Source: Micromonosporaceae bacterium
GTDB taxonomy: Bacteria; Actinomycetota; Actinomycetes; Mycobacteriales; Micromonosporaceae
NCBI GenBank assembly: GCA_019690055.1
Contig: JADGGF010000162.1
Coordinates: 1 to 8,758 of the forward strand
DNA length: 8,758 bases
Direction of reading: 5' to 3'
Shown: positions 1 to 5,755 of the stretch, piece by piece
Layout: each line of letters opens with the position of its first letter
Numbering within the stretch: position 1 is the first letter of the stretch
The notes under the pieces: model-generated
The model's database searches: none
The model's input: only the letters and a program-made list of their open reading frames with translations
Told to the model about the DNA's origin: nothing
Position numbers and translations under genes: made by a program

Positions 1-212
1 TCGGCCGCGCCCAGACCGTCGCCTGAGGCCGGCTGCGCCCCGTCGAGGGCGACGTCCCTGACGGTCCGCGTCGCCGGCGTCGGTCCGTCCTGAGCACCAC
101 CCGGACCGTCCACCGTGGCCGGTGCCGCCGCCGCCGGAGCGCCACCCTCGTCGTCGACGGCGGCCCGCTCGATGACCGGCTGAGCGACGTCCGGACCGTC
201 CGTTGTGGTCGG
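1..212 (-). repeat. Degenerate 90-bp-period repeat encoding a 30-residue-period linker
   Basis: Three related 32-bp segments begin at 1, 91 and 181, exactly 90 bp apart. Each contains CCGGACCGTC or a one-base variant (11-20, 101-110, 191-200). The copies at 91 and 181 agree at about 24 of 32 positions. The period is a multiple of three, so the encoded motif D-G-P/L-x-x-A stays in frame inside the partial protein's low-complexity linker. The array may continue beyond the left edge. Confidence 0.6.
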
Positions 213-677
213 CTCCGGCTCGCAGGTCGGCTCACCCCGGACGACGATCCGTGCGGCCGTCACCACCCCGGTGCCCAGCGGCAGGAACGCCCCCTCGCCC
301 GAGCCGTCGGCCGCGTGCAGGCGCACGATGGTCACCGGCTCAACCGAACGGCTGGCCACGCCGCCCGGCGCCGCCCGGACCTCGGTCGCCTCGCCGTCCT
401 CAGTGGACACATCGACCCAGGCGTCTCCCTGGACGGTGACCTCCGCCCGAGTGCCGTCGAGCCGCACGATCGCGACATGCTGCGCCGGTCGCCGGTCACT
501 GCCCGCCACCGCGCTCAGCAGCGCGTCGGCCGTGGCCCCGGACCGAACCAGCTCCCAGCACGCAGCGACCACCGGGTCAGCCGGGTCCAGGTCGGCCAGC
601 AGCCAGACGTGACTGCCCGCCATGCCGACCCACGGGCCCGGGACGTACCCGGCCTCGGTCACCAGCCTCGAGGTCAT
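1..677 (-). CDS. Probable FHA-domain protein, N-terminal part (partial, runs off left edge)
   Basis: The frame is open without a stop for 225 codons from ATG 677 to the window edge. Its ATG overlaps the TGA of the phosphatase gene as ATGA, so the two are translationally coupled. Residues 1-140 form a compact region (MTSRLVTEAGY..., WVGMAGSHVWLLADLD, CWELVRSGATADALLSAV, QHVAIVRLDG, VTVQGDAWVDV) that resembles the N-terminal region of actinobacterial FHA-domain proteins encoded next to PP2C phosphatases. From about residue 155 it becomes an Ala/Pro/Asp/Gly-rich linker with a decapeptide (TTTDGPDVAQ, ATVDGPGGAQ, ASGDGLGAA) recurring every 30 residues. The FHA fold itself would lie beyond the edge and is not visible, so the FHA label rests on recalled N-terminal pattern and on context. 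The coding call is firm; the function (phosphothreonine binding in Ser/Thr kinase signalling) is tentative. Confidence 0.8.
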   Translation of the reverse strand, partial: MTSRLVTEAGYVPGPWVGMAGSHVWLLADLDPADPVVAACWELVRSGATADALLSAVAGSDRRPAQHVAIVRLDGTRAEVTVQGDAWVDVSTEDGEATEVRAAPGGVASRSVEPVTIVRLHAADGSGEGAFLPLGTGVVTAARIVVRGEPTCEPEPTTTDGPDVAQPVIERAAVDDEGGAPAAAAPATVDGPGGAQDGPTPATRTVRDVALDGAQPASGDGLGAA

Positions 678-1492
678 GCCGCCTCGCCCGAGTGGGGCCG
701 GCCGGGTACGACCACCGACACCTGGTTACGGGGCCGCCGGAGCGTGTCCTCCTCGAGATCGCTGCCGGTGTCGACCACGTGGTCGACCACCACGACGGTG
801 ACATTGTCGCGGCCGCCCGCCGCGACGGCCCGGGCCACGAGTGCGTCGGCGGCCGCCTGAGCGATCGGCTCGGCCCGCAGCACGGCGGCGATGTCGGGAT
901 CATCGAGTTCGCTGGAGAGCCCGTCGGAGCAGATGAGGAAGCGTTCGCCCGGTGTGGGCGGAAACAGCCACACATCGGCCTCGGGCGGTGGGTTCATGCC
1001 GAGCACACGGGTCACCACGCTGCGCCGCGGATGGCTGCGCGCCTCGTTGGCCGCGATGGCGCCGGACGCCACCAGCTCCTCCACTTCGGAGTGATCGATC
1101 GTGACCCGGACGAGCTGGCCGTCGACGAACCGGTACACCCGGGAGTCGCCGATGTTGAAGACCAGCCAGTGCTGCCGGCCCGCCACGTTGACGAGGACGA
1201 GTCCGGCCACGGTCGTCCCCATGCCCGCCCGCGCCGTGCCGGGCTGGGCGGCCGCCAGGATGTCCCGGTTGCACGCGGCCAACTCGGCGGTCACGTCCGC
1301 CGGCGTCAGGCGGGGCCGCCGGACCAGGCGGGCGAGTCGATCCACCGCCATCGAGCTGGCGACGTCGCCCGCCGCGTGCCCGCCCATGCCATCGGCCACG
1401 GCGAACAGATCCGGTCCGGCCAGCGCCCGGTCCTCATTGACCTGACGCACCCGTCCCGGATCGGTCGCCATGCCGGCCCGAACCGAGGCCAT
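674..1492 (-). CDS. PP2C-family protein serine/threonine phosphatase (PstP/PppL-like)
   Basis: A cytosolic Mn2+/Mg2+-dependent phosphatase of 272 residues, the usual size for a bare bacterial PP2C catalytic domain; it reverses Ser/Thr kinase phosphorylation. All signature motifs are visible: R-x-x-NED at 16-21, ADGMGGHAAGD at 33-43, GMGTT at 90-94, NIGDSRVYR at 113-121, DHS at 133-135, SDGL at 189-192 and GGRDNVT at 226-232. The metal-binding aspartates D21, D34, D190 and D229 are all present, so it should be active. There is no C-terminal membrane helix or extracellular domain, unlike mycobacterial PstP. I chose ATG 1492 because it puts 15 residues before R-x-x-NED, as is normal, and GGGTGG lies 7 bases upstream. 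The frame stays open upstream to 1651, with an ATG at 1537 that has GGGGG directly abutting it. The downstream gene overlaps as ATGA and probably encodes the signalling partner. Confidence 0.95.
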   Translation of the reverse strand: MASVRAGMATDPGRVRQVNEDRALAGPDLFAVADGMGGHAAGDVASSMAVDRLARLVRRPRLTPADVTAELAACNRDILAAAQPGTARAGMGTTVAGLVLVNVAGRQHWLVFNIGDSRVYRFVDGQLVRVTIDHSEVEELVASGAIAANEARSHPRRSVVTRVLGMNPPPEADVWLFPPTPGERFLICSDGLSSELDDPDIAAVLRAEPIAQAAADALVARAVAAGGRDNVTVVVVDHVVDTGSDLEEDTLRRPRNQVSVVVPGRPHSGEAA

Positions 1493-1845
1493 CAGCTGGC
1501 CACCCGCCCGGGCAGTCCCGACATCACCACTCCACATCCCCCAAACGGCAGATTCGGCGGGCGCGAGGTACCGCCTCCCGAGGTGGGGAAACGCTGAATT
1601 CGGCCGCCGGGAAAAGGGCTCATCCGAAGTCCGGAGATACCGCCGTCGCACATGTCAACATACGGCCGCTCAAGAAGGCAATGGTGCGAACTCCCCATAC
1701 CATTTCTCGACCGTTCGGATATTCCGGATGACGGTTCGGCGGATAAGGCGCTCGACAGGATGTACTACGGCGAACGACCAATCCGCGTTCCCCGACTCCG
1801 CGGTCGGAATACGGAGTCGAGGGGCGACGACCGGCGCGTCAACGC

Positions 1846-1878
1846 GTTTCCTGTTGCATTTCCGACACAACGTCAAAC
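1846..1878. repeat. Gapped inverted repeat GTTT-N3-GTTG-N11-CAAC-N3-AAAC
   Basis: GTTT (1846-1849) and GTTG (1853-1856) are mirrored by CAAC (1868-1871) and AAAC (1875-1878) with identical 3-base gaps and an 11-base centre. Two half-sites on each side is the layout of a dimeric regulator's site, about 40 bases upstream of the -35 of the dioxygenase promoter. No regulator family is recognised. Confidence 0.3.
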
Positions 1879-1879
1879 C

Positions 1880-1899
1880 GGCAACACCGGGCAACACCG
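1880..1899 (+). repeat. Perfect 10-bp tandem repeat GGCAACACCG x2
   Basis: GGCAACACCG occurs twice with no gap, at 1880-1889 and 1890-1899, about one DNA helical turn apart. The pair ends 20 bases before the -35 of the leaderless promoter, the usual place for an activator bound to direct repeats. The role is inferred from position only. Confidence 0.4.
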
Positions 1900-1919
1900 T
1901 GGCGGCCAACCCGAGAAGG

Positions 1920-1948
1920 TTGAACAGTCAACTATTGCCGGGTAAGCT
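1920..1948 (+). promoter_or_regulatory. Sigma-70-type promoter for a leaderless mRNA (dioxygenase gene)
   Basis: TTGAAC (1920-1925) and TAAGCT (1943-1948) are separated by 17 bases and match the TTGACA/TANNNT consensus well. The -10 ends six bases before ATG 1955, so transcription should begin at or next to the A of the start codon. No Shine-Dalgarno sequence precedes the ATG, which fits a leaderless transcript, common in actinomycetes. This also supports ATG 1955 as the true start. Confidence 0.65.
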
Positions 1949-1954
1949 ACCGTC

Positions 1955-2836
1955 ATGCGGAGCATCCTCTTCCCGGACGTACCGGCCGGCGCCTTCGACG
2001 AGTTCCTGCCGGGGGCGTCACAGGCCAGCGCCCGGAAGGCGCCCTGGACGCCGGGCGACGGGCCGCTGCCGGCGCTCTACCTCAGCCACGGGGCGCCGCC
2101 GCTCTTCGACGACCCGGAGTGGATGCGGCAACTGCACGCCTGGGCGCTGTCGATGCCGAAGCCCCGCGCCATCCTGATCATCTCCGCGCACTGGGAGTCC
2201 GCTCCGCTCGCGCTGTCCAGCTCGGCGGCGAACGTGACCCCCGTCTACGACTTCTACGGCTTCGCGCCGCGGTACTACACCATGCGCTACGACACCCCCG
2301 ACGCGAGCGAGCTGGCCCGCCGGGTGGTGGCGACGCTGCCCGACACGCAGCGGCCGTACGAGCACCCCAGCCGCGGCCTGGACCACGGGGCCTGGGTGCC
2401 GCTCAAGGTGATGTACCCCAACGCCGACATCCCGGTGCTGCAGCTCAGCCTGCCGACCCACGACCCGACCTCCCTGATCGAGCTCGGCCGGCGGCTGCGC
2501 CCGCTGCGGGAGGAGGGGGTGCTCATCATCGGGTCGGGTTTCATGACGCACGGTCTGCCGTTCGTGACCCGTGAGATGCTCTTGGAGAACAAGGCACCGG
2601 CGTGGTCGCGCGACTTCGACGCCTGGGCGGCCCAGGCGCTGGCCCGCGGCGACGTCGAGGAGCTGTGCCGGTACGCCGATGTCGCGCCCGGGATGCCGTA
2701 CGCCCACCCGACCGTGGACCACTTCATCCCGCTGTTCGTGACGCTCGGCGCCGCCACCGATCCGGAACAACCGGCGTCAACCGCCATCGACGGCTACATG
2801 ATGGGCCTGTCCAAGCGCTCAGTCCAGGTTGCCTGA
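1955..2836 (+). CDS. DODA-type extradiol aromatic ring-opening dioxygenase (class III, YgiD/LigB-like)
   Basis: A 293-residue protein of the LigB superfamily, DODA group (plant DOPA 4,5-dioxygenase, E. coli YgiD): cytosolic metal-dependent enzymes that open catechol-type rings. Family landmarks appear in order: LYLSHGAPPLFDD at 41-53, IISAHWES at 75-82, YDFYGFAPRYY at 98-108, GLDHGAWVPLK at 141-151, GSGFMTHGL at 193-201, HPTVDHFIPLF at 251-261 and a terminal GLSKRSVQ at 284-291. The candidate metal and acid/base histidines H45, H79, H144, H199 and H251/H256 are all kept. Family members usually start just before L-x-L-S-H-G; this one has about 40 extra N-terminal residues, and the leaderless promoter at 1920-1948 supports that longer start. 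No other aromatic-catabolism gene lies nearby, so the substrate is unknown. A strong hairpin follows the stop. Confidence 0.93.
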   Translation: MRSILFPDVPAGAFDEFLPGASQASARKAPWTPGDGPLPALYLSHGAPPLFDDPEWMRQLHAWALSMPKPRAILIISAHWESAPLALSSSAANVTPVYDFYGFAPRYYTMRYDTPDASELARRVVATLPDTQRPYEHPSRGLDHGAWVPLKVMYPNADIPVLQLSLPTHDPTSLIELGRRLRPLREEGVLIIGSGFMTHGLPFVTREMLLENKAPAWSRDFDAWAAQALARGDVEELCRYADVAPGMPYAHPTVDHFIPLFVTLGAATDPEQPASTAIDGYMMGLSKRSVQVA

Positions 2837-2860
2837 GCCGGACCCGCCCCCGCCTACCGG

Positions 2861-2916
2861 TGTCAGGAAGGACGCCCTCTTGGCGGTTTTTGCCGAGGAA
2901 GGCGTCCTTCCTGACA
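2861..2916 (+). terminator. Long hairpin with perfect 16-bp stem between dioxygenase and F420 oxidoreductase genes
   Basis: TGTCAGGAAGGACGCC (2861-2876) is exactly complementary to GGCGTCCTTCCTGACA (2901-2916). The 24-base interior can itself pair (2878-2884 with 2892-2898, two wobbles), leaving a T-rich apical loop. The structure starts 24 bases after the dioxygenase stop, as expected for a terminator, but has no U tract after the stem, as in many actinobacterial I-shaped terminators. It ends four bases before the Shine-Dalgarno sequence of the next gene, so it may be an attenuator instead. A shorter alternative hairpin (2896-2902 with 2906-2912) competes with it. Confidence 0.65.
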
Positions 2917-2919
2917 AAG

Positions 2920-2926
2920 AAAGGAG
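2920..2926 (+). promoter_or_regulatory. Shine-Dalgarno AAAGGAG for the oxidoreductase gene
   Basis: AAAGGAG lies five bases before ATG 2932 and fixes that start. AAGGA (2921-2925) can also pair with TCCTT (2905-2909) inside the right arm of the preceding hairpin, so the hairpin's formation could influence ribosome access. Confidence 0.7.
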
Positions 2927-2931
2927 CTTCA

Positions 2932-3333
2932 ATGACTCAGGTGATCGAGGTTCCCGAGGGTTACCGCGACCTGCTGGATGCCCAGTACGCGACACTGGCG
3001 ACGATTGACCCCACCGGGCGACCACAGTTGTCATACGTGTGGTTTCTCGCCGAAGACGGGAAGGTCAAAGTATCGCTCAACACAAAGCGGAAGAAGGTCC
3101 GCAATCTGCGCCGCAATCCGGCCTGCACGGTGTTCATCATCGACCCGGCCAACCCGGGCCGGTACCTGGAGATCCGCGGCGACGCCCGGATCGAACCCGA
3201 CGACGACTACGAGTTCGCCAGCCGGGTGGGCGCGAAGTACAACGCCGACATCCGCGCCTTTGACGGCCCCGGTCAGCAGCGGGTCGTGGTCACCCTCGAG
3301 CCCGTACGGGTGAACGGGGTGACGATGTTCTGA
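2932..3333 (+). CDS. PPOX-class probable F420-dependent oxidoreductase (FDOR-B/Rv1155-like)
   Basis: A 133-residue protein of the pyridoxamine-5'-phosphate-oxidase-like split beta-barrel fold, matching the length of small F420-binding enzymes such as Rv1155. These act in the cytosol as dimers and use reduced F420 or a flavin to reduce or oxidise small substrates. Visible family features: the first strand pair YATLATIDPTGRPQLSYVWF at 19-38, VKVSLNTKRKKVRNLRRNP at 45-63 with the basic phosphate-contacting cluster, CTVFIIDPANPGRYLEIRG at 65-83, and a terminal VVVTLEPVRVNGV at 118-130. The ATG has a clear Shine-Dalgarno at 2920-2926. The next gene begins 33 bases after the stop. Cofactor choice between F420, FMN and heme cannot be settled from sequence alone; F420 is favoured by the subgroup pattern and the actinomycete host. 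Its substrate is unknown. Confidence 0.92.
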   Translation: MTQVIEVPEGYRDLLDAQYATLATIDPTGRPQLSYVWFLAEDGKVKVSLNTKRKKVRNLRRNPACTVFIIDPANPGRYLEIRGDARIEPDDDYEFASRVGAKYNADIRAFDGPGQQRVVVTLEPVRVNGVTMF

Positions 3334-3366
3334 TTGGCGCCGGTCGCGGGTGGGTACGGGGGGAGT

Positions 3367-3630
3367 ATGCCCATCCAGGCACAGCCCCCCGGGCGCCGGG
3401 GCACGCACGGCCGGCCCTACAGCGCGCTGAACCTGCGGCTCGGCCTGGCTCTCTTCGGCGTCGTCTTCTGCGGCGTGGTGGGCGCCCTGATGCTGCGGGC
3501 CGGCCTCACCGTGCCCGGCTGGCTCCTCATCGCCCTCGGGGTCATCGCCGCCATCGACGCGGTCGTGGTGCAGCTCCGCCGCCGCGCCCGGGTCCGCGCC
3601 GGTGAACGAGGGCATTCGATTTTCGAGTGA
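3367..3630 (+). CDS. Small two-helix membrane protein, DUF6343-like
   Basis: An 87-residue protein with a short polar N-terminus (RPYSALNLRLGLALFG at about 17-32), two predicted membrane helices (about 24-45 and 50-68) joined by a short turn, and a basic cytoplasmic tail (LRRRARVRAGERGHSIFE). The S-A-L-x-L-R-L motif before helix 1 is typical of the uncharacterised actinobacterial DUF6343 family. ATG 3367 follows a GGGGGGAG run only one base away, an unusually short spacing; a TTG at 3334 would add 11 residues that look non-native. It probably shares a transcript with the oxidoreductase upstream. No function is known. Confidence 0.75.
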   Translation: MPIQAQPPGRRGTHGRPYSALNLRLGLALFGVVFCGVVGALMLRAGLTVPGWLLIALGVIAAIDAVVVQLRRRARVRAGERGHSIFE

Positions 3631-3665
3631 CCGCGGGGCGGGGCTCGCCTGGGGTGACCGCCTCG

Positions 3666-3706
3666 GGCTCCGGCGGCGCTGCGGCTGCGGCGACCGCGTC
3701 GGAGCC
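3666..3706 (+). terminator. Possible GC-rich hairpin terminator after the DUF6343-like gene
   Basis: GGCTCCGGCG (3666-3675) pairs with CGTCGGAGCC (3697-3706) over 10 bp with one wobble and a 21-base loop. It lies 35 bases past the stop at 3630, ahead of the next gene, and has no U tract. Such GC-rich stems also arise by chance in DNA of this composition. Confidence 0.35.
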
Positions 3707-3740
3707 ACACCTCGCGCCACCCTGGCATGACACCGACCGG

Positions 3741-3746
3741 TACGGT
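3741..3746 (+). promoter_or_regulatory. Possible -10 element (TACGGT) for a leaderless Gfo/Idh/MocA mRNA
   Basis: TACGGT fits the actinobacterial TANNNT -10 and ends seven bases before GTG 3754, the spacing seen for leaderless genes. No good -35 is visible 17-18 bases upstream, so support is modest. Confidence 0.35.
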
Positions 3747-3753
3747 TGGCCGT

Positions 3754-4776
3754 GTGGGAGACGTGAGGATCGGAATTCTCGGTGCCGCGCGCATCGCCCC
3801 ATCGGCCCTCATCAAGCCCGCCAGGCAGACCAGCGGCGTCGTGGTCGCCGCAGTGGCGGCTCGCGAACCCGCTCGGGCGGCGGCGTTCGCGGCCCGGCAC
3901 GCCATCCCCACCGTCCACGAGTCGTACGAGGCTCTGGTCGACGATCCGGAAATCGACGCCATCTACAACCCGCTGCCCAACGGCCTGCATGCACAATGGA
4001 CGGTGCGGGCCCTCCAGGCCGGCAAGCACGTGCTCTGTGAGAAGCCGTTCGCGGCCAATGCGGACGAGGCCCGCCGGGTGGAGGCGGCGCGACAGGACGC
4101 CGAGTCGGCCCACGGTCGACCGCTGGTCGTCATGGAGGCCTTTCACTACCGCTATCACCCCCTGCTGCCCCGGCTGCACGAGCTCGTCGGCGAGGTGGGC
4201 GCGGTGCGTCAGATCGAGGCCAGCATGTGCTTTCCGCTGCCCCGATTCCACGACATCCGCTACCGGTACGACCTCGCCGGCGGGTCCCTTATGGACGCCG
4301 GCTGCTACGCCCTGCACTTCCTGCGCCACGCGCGGCCCGGCAGCGGCGAGCCCGAAGTGACCGCGGCCCGGGCGAAGCCGCTGCGACGCGAGCCTCGGGT
4401 GGATCGCGCCATGATCGTTGACGTACGCTTCCCCGACGGAGCCGTGGGACGGGCACGGGCCTCGCTGTGGTCGGGAGCCGTGCTGGACATCTCAGCCCGG
4501 ATCACGGGCGACCGGGGCGAGGTGCGCGTTTTCAACTTCGTCCTGCCGCACGCCTATCACCGACTCACCCTCGTGGCGAACGGGCGGCGGCGCCAGCAGC
4601 GGGTCGAGGGGGACGCCACCTACGCCTGCCAGTTGCGAGCCTTCGTCGCGGCGGTGCGGGGCGACGCGGCCGCTAACCTGACCCCACCCGCTGATGCCAT
4701 CGCCACGATGACGCTTATCGACGCCGCCTACTCCGCGGCCGGACTGCCGCTGCGCCCCTCAGGGCTGACCGGCTGA
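3754..4776 (+). CDS. Gfo/Idh/MocA-family NAD(P)-dependent oxidoreductase
   Basis: A 340-residue cytosolic dehydrogenase. The N-terminal Rossmann domain starts with VRIGILGAARIAP, then a conserved IYNPLPNGLHAQW at about 70-82 and the family hallmark CEKPFAAN at 95-102 with catalytic lysine K97. The C-terminal alpha/beta domain contains AFHYRYHPLL at 129-138 and GGSLMDAGCYALH at 176-188, the position of the catalytic tyrosine in the glucose-fructose oxidoreductase, xylose dehydrogenase and dihydrodiol dehydrogenase branch. Length is normal for that branch. Start choice: GTG 3754 gives a standard short lead before VRIGILG and fits a leaderless -10; ATG 3727 (nine residues longer) and GTG 3763 are alternatives, none with a good Shine-Dalgarno. 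It converges with a sugar importer, leaving 25 bp, so a sugar or sugar-derived substrate is plausible but not shown. Confidence 0.92.
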   Translation: MGDVRIGILGAARIAPSALIKPARQTSGVVVAAVAAREPARAAAFAARHAIPTVHESYEALVDDPEIDAIYNPLPNGLHAQWTVRALQAGKHVLCEKPFAANADEARRVEAARQDAESAHGRPLVVMEAFHYRYHPLLPRLHELVGEVGAVRQIEASMCFPLPRFHDIRYRYDLAGGSLMDAGCYALHFLRHARPGSGEPEVTAARAKPLRREPRVDRAMIVDVRFPDGAVGRARASLWSGAVLDISARITGDRGEVRVFNFVLPHAYHRLTLVANGRRRQQRVEGDATYACQLRAFVAAVRGDAAANLTPPADAIATMTLIDAAYSAAGLPLRPSGLTG

Positions 4777-4801
4777 CGCGCGCTCCACCCGTCGCCGGGG
4801 C

Positions 4802-5755
4802 CTACTTGAGCGCGCCGTCGAGCATGCTGCGCAGGAAGTAGCGCTGGAAGGTGAAGAAGAGAATCAACGGCACCGCCATCGAGACCAGCGCCCCCGGGGC
4901 GATGACGTCGATGTTGGAGGCGAAGGCGCGGGTCTGCTCCCGGATGGCGTACGTGATCGGCGGGTTGTTGAACCCGAAGACCAGCGCCACCAGCAGGTCG
5001 TTCCACACCCAGAGGAACTGGAAGAGGGCCAGCGACCCCAGCGCCGGCCAGGCGAACGGCAGCGCCACCCGCCGGAACACGGTGAACTCGCTGGCGCCGT
5101 CGGCCCGGGCCGCTTCGATCATGTCCTCCGGCAGGCCGAGGAAGTAGTTGCGCAGCAGGAAGACCGCAAACGGCAGACCGAACGCGACGTGGAAGGCGAT
5201 GACCGCTGGGATATCGCCGAAGATGCCCAGGGCCCGGAACACCGCGGCGTCGGGGATCAGCGCGACCTGCACGGGCACGATGGTCAGCGCCACCGCGAGC
5301 ACGAACACCACGTCCCGGCCCCGGAAGTCGAGCCAGGCCAGGGCGTACGCACCCAGCGCACCCAACACGAGAACGAGCACAGTGGACGGTACGGCGATGA
5401 GCACGGTGTTCCACAGGGAGCCGGTGATCCGCTCGTTGCCCAGCAGCGCGGCGTAGTTGTCCAGGGTGAGCTGGCTCGGGGCGGTCAGGGCGGTCCACCA
5501 GCCGGTGGCGCTGTTGTCGGCGGCGGTGCGCAGGCTCGCCACCGCCAGGCCCAGCGTCGGGAAGAGCCAGAACAGGCCGACCACGATGATGAAGACCCGG
5601 GCCGCCCCGCTGCCGAGGATGGCGACCAGCCGCTTGAGCACGCTGGGGCGGGGTTCGACGCGGACCGCCGTGCCGGCCGGTTCGAGCTCGGGCACCGGCA
5701 TCGGTTCCAGCAACGGCGGCGGGGGCGCGACGGGGGCGCTGCGCTGCGACGTCAC
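4802..5755 (-). CDS. Sugar ABC transporter permease, CUT1 MalG/AglG-like
   Basis: A 317-residue inner-membrane permease forming half of the translocation channel. A Pro/Glu-rich cytoplasmic N-terminus (residues 1-40) precedes six predicted helices at about 53-74, 117-140, 147-168, 183-202, 235-258 and 286-304. The ATPase-coupling EAA loop is at 214-233: EAARADG followed by RRVALP, with E214, G220 and P233 in place. NYAALLGN and FQFLWVWNDLLVALVF, and the terminal FQRYFLRSMLDGALK, are typical of the MalG/AglG subgroup that ends at the cytoplasmic face. Translation starts at GTG 5755, which overlaps the TGA of the preceding permease as GTGA, so the two should be made in equal amounts. The gene ends 25 bp from a convergent oxidoreductase gene, with no obvious terminator between. 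Substrate class (alpha-glucoside or other oligosaccharide) is inferred from resemblance only. Confidence 0.94.
   Translation of the reverse strand: MTSQRSAPVAPPPPLLEPMPVPELEPAGTAVRVEPRPSVLKRLVAILGSGAARVFIIVVGLFWLFPTLGLAVASLRTAADNSATGWWTALTAPSQLTLDNYAALLGNERITGSLWNTVLIAVPSTVLVLVLGALGAYALAWLDFRGRDVVFVLAVALTIVPVQVALIPDAAVFRALGIFGDIPAVIAFHVAFGLPFAVFLLRNYFLGLPEDMIEAARADGASEFTVFRRVALPFAWPALGSLALFQFLWVWNDLLVALVFGFNNPPITYAIREQTRAFASNIDVIAPGALVSMAVPLILFFTFQRYFLRSMLDGALK

Larger units (their letters stand above)
1493..1954. promoter_or_regulatory. Divergent intergenic regulatory region (no gene seen)
   Basis: These 462 bases separate the divergent phosphatase and dioxygenase genes. They are visibly less GC-rich than the flanks and have no convincing codon bias in any frame. 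They hold the leaderless promoter at 1920-1948, a 10-bp tandem repeat at 1880-1899, a gapped inverted repeat at 1846-1878 and a 7-bp stem at 1794-1800/1812-1818 (GACTCCG/CGGAGTC). On the minus strand a TTGACA lies at 1654-1659, but I find no well-spaced -10, so the phosphatase promoter is not assigned. Open frames here, for example 1652-1945 plus, look accidental. Confidence 0.6.

Noticed and set aside
1..212. CRISPR-like spacing of repeats
   Set aside because: The 90-bp-spaced segments are degenerate, in frame and inside an open coding frame; they are protein-level repeats.
692..1597. 301-codon plus-strand open frame opposite the phosphatase
   Set aside because: It is antisense to an intact PP2C with all motifs; its His/Gly/Arg-rich translation is typical of a GC-rich shadow frame.
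1652..1945. 97-codon plus-strand frame in the divergent spacer
   Set aside because: No Shine-Dalgarno, no codon bias, no recognised motif, and it runs through the promoter of the dioxygenase gene.
3031..4329. 432-codon minus-strand open frame
   Set aside because: It lies opposite three well-supported plus-strand genes and has no recognisable domain.
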